This document shows positions 7,264-15,540 of a stretch of 64,000 nt of DNA, piece after piece; position 1 is the stretch's first letter, and the number at the start of each line of letters is the position of its first letter. The translations under genes were made by a program, and so were the position numbers. Location: NCBI RefSeq assembly GCF_002441855.2, contig NZ_CP029487.1, positions 1,116,001 through 1,180,000 on the forward strand. Reading direction: 5' to 3'. The notes under the pieces were generated by a model. It searched no databases and had not been told where the DNA came from. It saw only the letters and a program-made list of their open reading frames with translations. The stretch comes from Eubacterium maltosivorans (GTDB lineage Bacteria; Bacillota; Clostridia; Eubacteriales; Eubacteriaceae).

Positions 7264-10252
7264 TGACTGGTTTCTTTCCTTTCGCGATATTTTTTGATAC
7301 CTTTTCCCGGCTGACGTTACTGACTACCCGGGGCGTTGTTTTATCCGCGATCCTTTCGGTATCCAGATAGATCGGCGGGGTTTCAGCGACAACGGTAATG
7401 GGCGCGGGGTCCGGGGCGCTGACATTCACGACAGGCGCTTTGCCAGTAATCTCCTCAAGACCCCGGTTCGATAGATTCACGCCGATGTCCGCCGCTTCCA
7501 TATGGACCGCTCCCGACATCCGGTCAATCATATCCTCGCTGAGGTGATCCACTGCTTTCAGAGCTTCTTTTTCATTAAGCTTTATCCCGACGCCGATCCC
7601 CGGCGGCAGCATCTTTCCGATCTCATCCCGCATTACATGCGATGGCGAATTAATGTTAAAGGCTTTTTTGAAACCATTAATGATGCTTGATCCAAAACTG
7701 CTGATCTTTTCCATCAGCCAGCTGCCCATGCCAGTAATGCCTTCCCAAAGCCCTTTAATCAGATTTTTTCCAATGTCTTTAATTGCTCCCATAAAAGACG
7801 TAAAGCCTTGAACAATGGCCCGAATAATCTGTGGTATGGCCTTTACAATGCCTGCAATAATGGCGGGCAGATTCTCAATCAAAGCACAAAAGAGCCGGAT
7901 CCCGGCGTCAATAAGCATCGGGATAAGCTGGAGCAAGCCGTTGATAATTCCATTAATCAACGTCGGCAGCGCTTCACATATCTTTGTGATAATTTCAGGC
8001 AAGGCCTCGATCAGAGCCATAAACAGCTGAATCCCGCCTTGTATGACAAGGGGTAACAGCATAATAATCGCATTGATGATCGCGTCAATGATCTGCGGCA
8101 GCGCGGACACAATGGCTGTGATAATCTGGTCCATCGCCCCAATCAGGGCTGTAAAGAGTTGAATGCCTGCCTGTATGATCTGCGGCAGCAATGTCATCAA
8201 AGCGTTAATGATGCCTGTAATCAGCCCCGGCAAGGCTGCTGCAATCATTTCAATAATAGTTGGTAATGCCTGAACAAGTGCCGTAAACAGCTGGACGCCG
8301 GCCTGAACAATCATCTCGATTCCCTGAAGGAGACCATTGACAACGGTCATGATAATCTCAGGCAAGGCCTCGATGATAATCGGCAGGGCCTCAATGATTC
8401 CTTGTAATAGCCCCATGACTAGCTGTAAAGCAGCGTCCAGAATAATAGGCATCAGCCCGATCAGGGCGTCCACGACGGTTTGAATTAACGTCGGTAACAA
8501 CTCAATGATCTGTTCGATGACTACCGGCAGCACTTCCACAAGGGTCATAAAGAGTTTTAGCCCCGCTTCAATGATAACCGGAACGGCTTCAGATAATATC
8601 TGGATAACAGACGTGATCAGCTCCGGCAGTAAGACTGCCAGCTGGTCAATCACCGTGGGCAGCGCTTCCAGTAAACCGGAAAACAATTGGATGCCGGCGT
8701 CAACCAGCATTGGAACCGCATCGGTAATAAAATCGACGATCATCTCAACCAACTGTGGTAAAAACGCAATGATCTGTTCGATGACCTTCGGAAGCGCTTC
8801 AACCAACGCTGAGAAAAGTTTTAGCCCAGCCTCAATGATCGCCGGAAAAGCGCCCATAATAAAATCAATGATCGCCTGGATCAATGTCGGCAAAATAGCG
8901 ATCAACTTCTCAAGGACAACTGGGACAGCCTTTACCAGACCACTCAGGAGTCTTACTCCTGCATCTAAGATCAAATCAAGGGAATTGGTTAAGGTTTCCG
9001 CAATGGCGAGTACTAAGTCGGGCAACATATCCAAAAGCATTGGAATGGCCTCTGCTATGCCTTGCATTAATCCTTCAATCAGCTGGATACCCGCTTCAAT
9101 GAGATCGGGCAGCATATCGAGCAGGACAATGACCAATTCATGGATGGCTGAGATAACGGCTGGGATTAACCGTGGCAGAGCCTGGCCGATCCCTTTTGCC
9201 AGTTCAGTGATCAAACTGATCCCCAGGGCCAGCAATGCCGGCAGCATCTCAAGTATGCCGTCAATTAAAATTTCGAGAGATTCCATCACCGCGTTGATAA
9301 TATCTGGAAGATTCTTTTGTATGCCGCTGATAAGCGACTCAATCAAGGAAATGGCTGTTTCAACAACCTTTGGAATGTATTCTGTAATCTTCTTGACGAT
9401 GTCTGCCAGTACAGATCCTACCTCGGATACCAGCCCCTCCAGACCGTCTTTCTCAAAGGCTTCATTGAGGCGTTTGCCCATCTCTCCAAGAAAGGTGACG
9501 GCCTCCGTTGCAGCTGGCAGGAGTTCTTTTCCGACAGCTCCGGCAAGGTTGGTTATCTGCAGCTGTGCAATACGCAGCTGGTTGGCCAGGCTGTCAGATG
9601 TTTTCGCAAAGTCGCCCTGGGCATCCGCGGTCACGGACATCAGATATTGATATCGAAGGGTGGCCTGTTCGGCCTGGGTCATGCTGTCATAGGTCTTGTC
9701 AATTCCCTGGCTTAAAGCAAAGGCCTCCAGATTGGCCACAGACATATTAATGCCGAGTTGCTTCAGGGGTTCGGTTTCTCCTGAAATTCCAGCCCGGATT
9801 TTTTCAAAGGCGACTTCGTGGTCAAGATTGTAGAAGGAGGCCATATCCCCTGCCAAACCAACCATATCCATGGACATCTGGGTAACTTCACTTCCGGCAA
9901 GACCCATGGACTTCAGCATGGCGCCAATGGTCCCATTGAACTGCTTGGCATCCAGTTCGGCCATCCCAAAAGAGGTCGCCGCATCTTTGGCCCACTGATT
10001 AATCTTATCTGCGTCTGCGCCAAAGGTGGTGTCAACAACATTCTGGACCTCGGTTAAGTCGGAGGCCAGCCTTACAGCTTTAACGCCAGCGGCCGCCAGT
10101 GCCGTGCCGGCGGCAGCGACACCAACCGCCATTGATTTCATACCGTCAACTGCTGTATCTTTTAGTTTTGCTAATCCTTTTTTAAAGCCGCTTGTCTCCA
10201 GGCCGACTTCAACTTCTAATTTACCATCTGCCAATAACCTCACCACCTTCAT
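7256..10252 (-). CDS. Tail tape measure protein
   Basis: 998 aa, the largest phage gene here and placed directly upstream of Dit. The N-terminal ~230 residues match TP901-1/PBSX-type tape measures (TTFGADADKINQWAKDAATS; a G-x-G-L-A-G-D-M-A-S-F-Y-N-L segment). Residues about 290-800 are an array of about 40-residue hydrophobic repeats built on I-I-E-A-G-I-Q-L-F-x-A-L-I-E-A-L-P-x-I-I, giving long helices. The C-terminus has an INSPSHVMRDEIGKMLPPGI motif typical of the family. Tape measures set tail length at roughly 1.5 angstrom per residue (family knowledge), so a tail near 150 nm is inferred. Confidence 0.95.
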   Translation of the reverse strand: MKVVRLLADGKLEVEVGLETSGFKKGLAKLKDTAVDGMKSMAVGVAAAGTALAAAGVKAVRLASDLTEVQNVVDTTFGADADKINQWAKDAATSFGMAELDAKQFNGTIGAMLKSMGLAGSEVTQMSMDMVGLAGDMASFYNLDHEVAFEKIRAGISGETEPLKQLGINMSVANLEAFALSQGIDKTYDSMTQAEQATLRYQYLMSVTADAQGDFAKTSDSLANQLRIAQLQITNLAGAVGKELLPAATEAVTFLGEMGKRLNEAFEKDGLEGLVSEVGSVLADIVKKITEYIPKVVETAISLIESLISGIQKNLPDIINAVMESLEILIDGILEMLPALLALGISLITELAKGIGQALPRLIPAVISAIHELVIVLLDMLPDLIEAGIQLIEGLMQGIAEAIPMLLDMLPDLVLAIAETLTNSLDLILDAGVRLLSGLVKAVPVVLEKLIAILPTLIQAIIDFIMGAFPAIIEAGLKLFSALVEALPKVIEQIIAFLPQLVEMIVDFITDAVPMLVDAGIQLFSGLLEALPTVIDQLAVLLPELITSVIQILSEAVPVIIEAGLKLFMTLVEVLPVVIEQIIELLPTLIQTVVDALIGLMPIILDAALQLVMGLLQGIIEALPIIIEALPEIIMTVVNGLLQGIEMIVQAGVQLFTALVQALPTIIEMIAAALPGLITGIINALMTLLPQIIQAGIQLFTALIGAMDQIITAIVSALPQIIDAIINAIIMLLPLVIQGGIQLFMALIEALPEIITKICEALPTLINGIINGLLQLIPMLIDAGIRLFCALIENLPAIIAGIVKAIPQIIRAIVQGFTSFMGAIKDIGKNLIKGLWEGITGMGSWLMEKISSFGSSIINGFKKAFNINSPSHVMRDEIGKMLPPGIGVGIKLNEKEALKAVDHLSEDMIDRMSGAVHMEAADIGVNLSNRGLEEITGKAPVVNVSAPDPAPITVVAETPPIYLDTERIADKTTPRVVSNVSREKVSKNIAKGKKPVNV

Positions 10253-10275
10253 GATTGGTTATCGGCACAACGGCA

Positions 10276-10437
10276 CTACTTAACCTGTTTTCCTGCTTTT
10301 ATTTTCAATTCAAATATACGGCGGCAGTGTCGGGCTTTACATTTCAGCCGTATGCCACTGGCCTCTGCCGTTTCTGTGAAAAATAGGTTCATCTCATGCC
10401 CGCAATGGGGACATCTTACTTTTTCAATGTTAATCAC
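10276..10437 (-). CDS. Small zinc-ribbon protein (Com-like)
   Basis: A 53-aa gene, too short for most ORF callers. It starts at a GTG at 10437 preceded by AAAGGGG four bases upstream, just 6 bases after the Gp15-like gene ends. The sequence has RCPHCGHEM near the start and LKCKARHCRR in the middle, a C-x2-C...C-x4-C zinc ribbon like that of phage Mu Com-type translational regulators. It lies between the tail-assembly chaperones and the tape measure gene. Com-type function is only a suggestion; coding is supported by the ribosome-binding site, cysteine spacing and tight packing. Confidence 0.65.
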   Translation of the reverse strand: MINIEKVRCPHCGHEMNLFFTETAEASGIRLKCKARHCRRIFELKIKAGKQVK

Positions 10438-10443
10438 ACCCCT

Positions 10444-11019
10444 TTAAAAGAACGAGGATAGCGCGGTGACCATATCCTTCTCACGCTGTTCTTCCGTGCG
10501 ATAATCCGGCAATTGATACTGTTTCTGCAGCTTGCGGTAAAGATGGCGTTTCTCAGGTGGCATTTTACTGTCAATTTTTACAGAGCGGTAGCCCATTATT
10601 TTGACAATCTCATTATCCGCTTTCAGACCGTTAAATAACCGTCGAAAAACCCACCAGTGCATAAACTCAACTTCTAACAGATTGATGCCATACTGATCCA
10701 GAAAAGCTGAAAAAATATACCCTTCATCGGCTTTAAAACTATAAACCTGTTTTGGATGGCGGCTTGATTCAGCTTCCCGAGACTTTTCTTCTTTTCCACA
10801 TTGATAAAACCAGAGCATCTTCTGCGCTGCCATTTCGATGTTTGCCGGGATACCTTCCGGATAAAAAAGAAGGAGCGTGGCAGCAATGACCGCTCTTTCA
10901 TCTCCCCGCTTCTCCTGCATATTCACCTCAAAGGCGGCCATAACGCGATAATCCGGATCAATGGGATAATGATGGCCGTCGACTTCCACGGTTTTTGGTA
11001 ACCGCTGTGTAAAAATCAT
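10444..11019 (-). CDS. Gp15-family tail assembly protein
   Basis: 191 aa. It fits the bacteriophage Gp15 family found directly upstream of tape measure genes in A118-like phages: N-terminal Y-P-I-D-P-D-Y-R-V-M-A-A-F-E, a central L-L-F-Y-P-E-G-I-P, and the conserved F-M-H-W-W-V-F-R-R-L-F-N-G-L segment near residue 125, followed by K-I-M-G-Y-R-S. It is thought to be the second tail-assembly chaperone (the T part of G/GT pairs). It overlaps the preceding chaperone gene by ATGA; no slippery heptamer is visible at the junction, so coupling rather than frameshifting is likely. Confidence 0.85.
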   Translation of the reverse strand: MIFTQRLPKTVEVDGHHYPIDPDYRVMAAFEVNMQEKRGDERAVIAATLLLFYPEGIPANIEMAAQKMLWFYQCGKEEKSREAESSRHPKQVYSFKADEGYIFSAFLDQYGINLLEVEFMHWWVFRRLFNGLKADNEIVKIMGYRSVKIDSKMPPEKRHLYRKLQKQYQLPDYRTEEQREKDMVTALSSFF

Positions 11020-11393
11020 TTTGTTTCAAAACGTTTGATATTGCTTCCATCAACGACTGCAGGGCCGGCAGTCAAACGCTCCATTTCCTGGTTCCGCTCT
11101 GCAAGCATGGTATTAAAATGCTGGATTTCGTCCACCACCTGTTTAAAGGCATCGCAACACTTGATATAATGCTTCTCACCTTTAAACACTTCCTCGGCGG
11201 CCCCTTTTCCAAACACATCATCGAAAAAAGCATAAACCAGATCACACTCCTGCTGAATGGCTTTGCTTAAAGACTTACCGCGTTCAATGGTTTTATGCTT
11301 TTCGCTAAAATCTGCCAGTGCTTTTTCTGCCGCGTCTGCAATCTCCGCATCCATCAAATCAAAGTTAAGCTTTACTCCATTAATTTCTAACAT
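11016..11393 (-). CDS. Tail assembly chaperone (DUF6673-like)
   Basis: 125 aa, mostly helical and acidic, starting MLEINGVKLNFDLMDAEIAD. It matches small proteins that sit between the tail tube gene and Gp15 in Clostridia and Listeria prophages and are regarded as the G-type tail chaperone. It has a conserved F-F-D-D-V-F-G-K-G and a long C-terminal helix (FNTMLAERNQEMERL). The stop overlaps the Gp15 start in an ATGA. Assignment rests on position and overall pattern. Confidence 0.75.
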   Translation of the reverse strand: MLEINGVKLNFDLMDAEIADAAEKALADFSEKHKTIERGKSLSKAIQQECDLVYAFFDDVFGKGAAEEVFKGEKHYIKCCDAFKQVVDEIQHFNTMLAERNQEMERLTAGPAVVDGSNIKRFETK

Positions 11394-11409
11394 ATTTCTC
11401 TCTCCTCAC

Positions 11410-11919
11410 TCAGACTTCTGGCGTTTCCGGATTGCTTCCACTGCTCTCAGTAAACGTGCATACCGTATCGTTTTCGGATAAAACAACGGTCCCAAAGACT
11501 TTTTCACCTTTTACTTTTAAGTTGCCGGAATAAGTATAAGCGTCGGTGCTGTCACCTTCTGTATCTGGAACGATGGCAAAGGACCGCTTTACTGCTTTTT
11601 TGCTCGCGATGTCCACCAGAACAATGTCACGGATCGCGTCATTTCCAGTCAGCTCGTTGTCCGTAATTTTCACAATATCCTCGAGCACGGGATTTCCATT
11701 GTACATATCAAAGGTATAGGAAATGGATGGGCTATACCCGGTTACGTCGGTCTGCTCAAAGTCTTCATCCACATATTTCCGGCTGTATTCAGAAGGGTTT
11801 TTGCTTTGCGACATATCTGTAAAACCCTTCATCCGGTTAAAAGTCGGTTCACCGCCTTCCTTGGGCACACCAAAAAAAGCGACCTTCCCAGACCGTTTTA
11901 CCAATTCACCAATATTCAT
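11410..11919 (-). CDS. Major tail (tube) protein
   Basis: 169 aa. The pattern F-F-G-V-P...F-x-R-M-K-G-F-T-D-M-S-Q-S-K-N-P-x-E-Y-S-R-K-Y-V-D-E is diagnostic of the A118-type major tail protein, which polymerises into the tube around the tape measure. The central T-F-D-M-Y-N-G-N-P-V and K-A-V-K-R-S-F-A-I-V-P-D segments are also conserved. No C-terminal Ig-like extension is present. It lies between the tail terminator-like gene and the chaperones. Confidence 0.9.
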   Translation of the reverse strand: MNIGELVKRSGKVAFFGVPKEGGEPTFNRMKGFTDMSQSKNPSEYSRKYVDEDFEQTDVTGYSPSISYTFDMYNGNPVLEDIVKITDNELTGNDAIRDIVLVDIASKKAVKRSFAIVPDTEGDSTDAYTYSGNLKVKGEKVFGTVVLSENDTVCTFTESSGSNPETPEV

Positions 11920-11934
11920 TTTTAATTCCTCCTG

Positions 11935-12357
11935 TTATTCGGTATAGACGAGGCGGCACTGTATGACATATTTTGCCTCATCGCCTTCGTTTTCTAATAG
12001 ATAGCCATTGCTCAATGTTTCAATATACTGGCTTTGCCGTCCCCGGTCCAGTTTCGGAAGATTCCCTGCCTCAGACTGCTCTTTAAACCAGTATTCCAAA
12101 TCTTCATAAAAGCGGTCATTTTCCAGGTTGTTTTCACTGTCAATCCCATAAAACTCACGGGAGCAGAAATGGAAAACGCACTGCTTCATCCCGCCGCCGT
12201 CCGTATAATGCTTAACCCACGGGTCTGATGGTACCTCCACAATGGAGCAGGATTCCACGACATCTGAGATGAAATTAAATCCAACGGACCGATGGTTTTT
12301 CTTGATCAGATCACATTGATCCTTGATATAATCAAAAACACTTTCTAAAATTGTCAT
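11935..12357 (-). CDS. Tail terminator / minor capsid protein
   Basis: 140 aa beginning MTILESVFDYIKDQC. Position (immediately before the tail tube), size and the conserved acidic surface segment with D-R-F-Y-E-D-L and W-F-K-E-Q-S match the tail terminator proteins of A118-like phages (older name minor capsid protein 3). These cap the tail tube and complete the head-tail joint. It overlaps the upstream gene by 4 bases (ATGA). Confidence 0.75.
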   Translation of the reverse strand: MTILESVFDYIKDQCDLIKKNHRSVGFNFISDVVESCSIVEVPSDPWVKHYTDGGGMKQCVFHFCSREFYGIDSENNLENDRFYEDLEYWFKEQSEAGNLPKLDRGRQSQYIETLSNGYLLENEGDEAKYVIQCRLVYTE

Positions 12358-12752
12358 TTCTTTTTAAACCTCGTATAACGCGCCAATGATCGCAGTATTT
12401 GATCCTTATTGTCTGCCCACATCCGATTGACCCAGAAGGGGCCACGCATGGGTGCGCCAGCGAATTTTAAGTTTTTCTTCGTCACTTTCTTCGGCGGAGG
12501 ACCGACCATGACTTTTCCATACCAAAGATAGCGCGCTTTAACCCTAGGATATAAAAGGGATTGCCTGGCCGGTAAAATACGGCTGCTGTTTTTTAAACTT
12601 CCTGTGTCCATTGGTGTGTAGGGATCACTTCTGCGTCTGGCTTCATTTAGCAGAAATTTCTGAGCAGGTCCACCCGGATTAATTTTCAATCTTGCCAGTA
12701 TTTTGTGCTCCCGATCCATTTTCAGACGGATTTTAACGTTTGACTTTGACAT
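12354..12752 (-). CDS. Minor capsid protein 2 (HK97 gp10-like neck protein)
   Basis: 132 aa from the ATG at 12752; this start overlaps the previous stop as TGATG, and the three extra codons upstream have no ribosome-binding site. Highly basic. The segment N-E-A-R-R-R-S-D-P-Y-T-P-M-D-T-G-S-L-K-N-S is the hallmark of the minor-capsid-2/gp10 family (P-x-D-T-G-x-L motif), which takes part in head-tail completion. Confidence 0.85.
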   Translation of the reverse strand: MSKSNVKIRLKMDREHKILARLKINPGGPAQKFLLNEARRRSDPYTPMDTGSLKNSSRILPARQSLLYPRVKARYLWYGKVMVGPPPKKVTKKNLKFAGAPMRGPFWVNRMWADNKDQILRSLARYTRFKKK

Positions 12753-13102
12753 CAGGCGCACCCTAACTCGATGTGACCAAGGTTCTTACCAAGCTTTCGG
12801 TTATCTTGAATGGAGATAACGGACACGCCGCTGTCACTTTCGACCAGGCGGCGCAATTCTTTTCCGGATGCCTCACCGTAGTCCTTAATACCGTCAACGA
12901 CAAAATCAGCTTTCCTTATGTCCACATCCGGCAAGACACTTGAACAGGGAATAAAAACCGTGATCATATCGGCAGACTGAAGTCCTTTGTCGGTGACAGA
13001 AGTTTTTCGTTCTCCCTGCCAGTTAACACCTCGAATAATCTGATTGCTGACGGTTCCATCTTCGGTGATTCGGACGATGGTAATATCTGTGTTGGTTTGC
13101 AT
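12752..13102 (-). CDS. Head-closure / minor capsid protein 1
   Basis: 116 aa starting MQTNTDITIVRITEDG. It resembles minor capsid protein 1 family members (IIRGVNWQGERKTSVTDKGL, then a hydrophobic V-F-I-P strand and D-F-V-V-D-G-I-K-D-Y-G). It is the second of four small head-tail connector genes arranged in canonical order between capsid and tail tube. Exact biochemical role is inferred from synteny. Confidence 0.75.
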   Translation of the reverse strand: MQTNTDITIVRITEDGTVSNQIIRGVNWQGERKTSVTDKGLQSADMITVFIPCSSVLPDVDIRKADFVVDGIKDYGEASGKELRRLVESDSGVSVISIQDNRKLGKNLGHIELGCA

Positions 13103-13103
13103 T

Positions 13104-13454
13104 TTAGACCCCCTGATATAAAAGGCCTGTCCCGATCAGGAAGGGATAAGCTGCGTTGTAGCTTTCCTGTTCAAGGGTCTTTCCATCCGCGTTGGCATAG
13201 GACACAGAAGCCTTACCAACACTTTCTGAAGCAATCCCACCCTTCCCGTCATCATAGGTCTTTCGAACTTCCGTTACAGCGCAGGCGGCGTTTTTAACAG
13301 CATCGTCAATGGGCTGTGTCTTATCAATACGGTTATAGGTGATCGCATCTAAAAAGGCCGACGCTTTAAGCGCCAGCCCGTTGAATGTTCTTTCTTCTGT
13401 AATTTCTGTTCCAAAATAGCTGTTCTGGTAGTAGTTAAAATCGGCGTAAATCAT
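13104..13454 (-). CDS. Head-tail connector (gp6/Ad1-like)
   Basis: 116 aa from the ATG at 13454, which has GGAGGTG placed correctly upstream; a GTG three codons earlier overlaps that ribosome-binding site. The helical N-terminal segment with F-N-G-L-A-L-K-A-S-A-F-L-D-A-I-T-Y-N-R-I is typical of adaptor proteins binding the portal ring. First gene after the major capsid gene. Confidence 0.75.
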   Translation of the reverse strand: MIYADFNYYQNSYFGTEITEERTFNGLALKASAFLDAITYNRIDKTQPIDDAVKNAACAVTEVRKTYDDGKGGIASESVGKASVSYANADGKTLEQESYNAAYPFLIGTGLLYQGV

Positions 13455-13470
13455 TTTACGCACCTCCTGA

Positions 13471-14655
13471 TCAGGCGTTTGGAATCAATGTGATGTCCTC
13501 TGTGACCGCGGCGCCTGCAACGGTGATGGTTTCCTTGAAGGTTTTAAAACCGTTCTTTTTGATGACCGCTTCATAATCTCCTGATCTCAGACTAAAGACG
13601 GCCGTTCCATCGACTCCTGTTTTCAGCCTTGCGCCGCTGACATCAACGGTGGCTCCTTCAACAACGGCGGGGCTATCCGCGTTGTCTTTAACCGTAAACG
13701 TAACGGCCTGTGTGGTGGTTGGTGTTGCCGGCTCGATGTAAGCAAAAGGACAGCTCAAGCGATCTTCATCCATGCGGGTTGCTGGATTCGGAAGCGCCCA
13801 GCCCATGCGGAACACCACGCGCAGCGCAATCATATCCTGCTGCGCAAGGTTGTAGATGATTGCTTTTGTCGTGGGGTCTTGAATAACGCCCTGATCCAAA
13901 ATTTTCACCGTAATATCCTGACGAATCGCGTAAACGGCCTGTGACCAGTCCCCGACAATCATCTGTGCGACGGATTTATCAAAGGATCCGTTTGTTGGAA
14001 AGTGCATGGGCGCGCCGTCAAGAGCATATTGTGTGGCTCCCTGCATGGTGGTCATGAAAATCGGCGACCCATCGGTATCCTTCAATCCTCTTAATTTCGA
14101 CCGCATGGCCATGGACGCCATAGCTCCGGTTGACATATAGCCGTCATCTTCAATCTTTGCCAGTACCCCGTTTTCACCCATAATCAGATCAAACATATTG
14201 CTGGAGCCGGATGTTACGTTGTTTCCCGCCTGTCTGGCCCGAGTGATAATATCACTGGTCCATTCTGCCGGACGGTTATTCCCAAAAATAACCGCGCTGT
14301 CCACGCGCTGACCGATGGCTTCGACCACTCTTGGCTGGATCTCACCCATAATATCAAAACTGGCATCATCCAATACGGCTTCTGGAATTGGCACAATAAC
14401 CGCCAGTTCTGCGGCCGTAAGATAAACATTATCCCATGCCTGTTCAGACACCTGTTTATAACCTGTATCACCATTGACCCAGTAAGCCATGGGCAACAGA
14501 TCCAATACAGGGATCCTTGTCTGTTTACTGGTCATGTTGGGCAGCTTGCGGCCAAGCTGCATGAAGATGGACTGCTTTGGTGTGTCCTGAAAAATCGTGT
14601 TGCCCAGTTGCTCCTGAATGAGCGCTTCGGCCCTCTCTCTGTTTACAATTGCCAT
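13471..14655 (-). CDS. Major capsid protein, HK97 fold, with C-terminal Ig/carboxypeptidase-regulatory-like domain
   Basis: 394 aa. The first ~310 residues form the capsid: G-D-T-G-Y-K-Q-V-S-E-Q-A-W-D-N, the P-E-A-V-L-D-D-A helix, and a final R-V-V-F-R-M-G-W-A-L-P-N-P segment. From about residue 315 an appended beta-sandwich follows: V-E-G-A-T-V-D-V-S-G...T-G-V-D-G-T-A-V-F-S-L-R-S-G-D-Y-E-A-V-I, the signature of CarboxypepD_reg/PEGA-like domains. Such domains on capsids sit on the outer surface and can bind glycans (known for Ig-like decorations); that role is inferred. Ribosome-binding site GGGAG before the ATG. Confidence 0.9.
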   Translation of the reverse strand: MAIVNRERAEALIQEQLGNTIFQDTPKQSIFMQLGRKLPNMTSKQTRIPVLDLLPMAYWVNGDTGYKQVSEQAWDNVYLTAAELAVIVPIPEAVLDDASFDIMGEIQPRVVEAIGQRVDSAVIFGNNRPAEWTSDIITRARQAGNNVTSGSSNMFDLIMGENGVLAKIEDDGYMSTGAMASMAMRSKLRGLKDTDGSPIFMTTMQGATQYALDGAPMHFPTNGSFDKSVAQMIVGDWSQAVYAIRQDITVKILDQGVIQDPTTKAIIYNLAQQDMIALRVVFRMGWALPNPATRMDEDRLSCPFAYIEPATPTTTQAVTFTVKDNADSPAVVEGATVDVSGARLKTGVDGTAVFSLRSGDYEAVIKKNGFKTFKETITVAGAAVTEDITLIPNA

Positions 14656-14661
14656 AATTTA

Positions 14662-15189
14662 TTACTCCCTTCCAAACACGGCTCTGAAAGCCGCGTTCGC
14701 TTCATCTTTTGTTGTTGTTGGCTGCGATCCGCTCCCGGTAGCTGAAGCCGTAAAAGGCTTGGGATCCGGTTCGGATTCAAATAGATAATCATTGTCGGTT
14801 TTAAGCTTTTCCAGCTGTTCTTTTAACCCGACAATCTCGTTGCCGTTCTGTTTGAGGCCATCCATGTTCAGCAGCGCCTTAACCGCCACAGCGTTTTTAG
14901 CTCTTGAATCGGACAGTGCCTTTTCAAGCGCATAGTTGAATTTCATGGTTTCAATTTCCTGCTGCGCTTTCGTCTCTGCTGTTTTTACTGCTTCTTTCCA
15001 GTCTGGATCGTAACCCTCCAGTTTTTTATTGGCGGTGCTGAGTGTGGACTCTGCGGTATCTGCCCGTGTCTTTTCCTGGGCGGTTTTCTGTTGTTCGTCC
15101 TGAAGCGCAGCCTGATGATCTGCAAGAATCTGAGTCACCGCCTCAACGGACAGGCCAAGCTTCTCTAAACTTTCTTTGTCAAGTGCCAT
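14662..15189 (-). CDS. Phage scaffolding protein (GP20 type)
   Basis: 175 aa from the ATG at 15189 (GGAGATATCT upstream); an upstream in-frame start exists but reads through that ribosome-binding site. Long coiled coil (D-E-Q-Q-K-T-A-Q-E-K-T-R-A-D-T-A-E), then the family motif E-T-M-K-F-N-Y-A-L-E-K-A-L and A-V-K-A-L-L-N-M-D, and a C-terminal K-D-E-A-N-A-A-F-R-A-V-F-G, which binds the capsid. It guides procapsid assembly and is absent from the mature virion. Confidence 0.9.
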   Translation of the reverse strand: MALDKESLEKLGLSVEAVTQILADHQAALQDEQQKTAQEKTRADTAESTLSTANKKLEGYDPDWKEAVKTAETKAQQEIETMKFNYALEKALSDSRAKNAVAVKALLNMDGLKQNGNEIVGLKEQLEKLKTDNDYLFESEPDPKPFTASATGSGSQPTTTKDEANAAFRAVFGRE

Positions 15190-15295
15190 AGATATCTCCT
15201 TTCGTGGCATAAAAATAAGACCTCTCGGCCTTTGCTTTTAAATGGATTCATTTATTTTTATGGGCCAATGGGCCTCACCTCCTCAATTAGATATG

Positions 15296-15332
15296 AAAAA
15301 ACCACCTTCAGCGCTTTTTGCTATCGGTGGTT
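15296..15332 (-). terminator. Intrinsic terminator between minor capsid and scaffold genes
   Basis: AACCACC (15300-15306) and GGTGGTT (15326-15332) form a stem on the minus strand followed by a T-run (A-run at 15296-15300 on the plus strand). It overlaps the stop codon of the 69-aa gene. It may give a partial transcription drop before the highly expressed scaffold and capsid genes, or mark a separate promoter in the 15,190-15,295 gap. Confidence 0.7.
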
Positions 15333-15540
15333 ACGCATAGTCATCATCCGGATCAAGCTCATCCCACCCATATTCTTCGGAAAGGATGTCCCGGCCAGCT
15401 ACAGCACTCTGTTTTATTTTTTCATTCAAACCCTCCAGGGTTTCATCAAGGGGAATCATTTCTGTTGGGATCGGTTCATCAAACAGTTTTTCATATTGTT
15501 CATTGAGCCGTTTAAACGCTTTTGTCGTTGGATCAATCAT
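15331..15540 (-). CDS. Small acidic phage protein of unknown function
   Basis: 69 aa from the ATG at 15540, which overlaps the stop of the MuF gene (TGATG); GGAGGT lies in the end of that gene. Starts MIDPTTKAFKRLNEQYEKLF and ends very acidic (DELDPDDDYA). Similar small acidic ORFs often follow the minor capsid gene in A118-like phages. No recognised domain. Confidence 0.65.
   Translation of the reverse strand: MIDPTTKAFKRLNEQYEKLFDEPIPTEMIPLDETLEGLNEKIKQSAVAGRDILSEEYGWDELDPDDDYA

Noticed and set aside
8505-9650. 381-aa plus-strand open frame
   Set aside because: Antisense shadow of the repetitive tape measure gene; Ser/Ile-rich low complexity.
11010-11030. Programmed frameshift between the two tail chaperones
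   Set aside because: The genes overlap by ATGA and no slippery heptamer is visible; coupling by overlap explains the arrangement.
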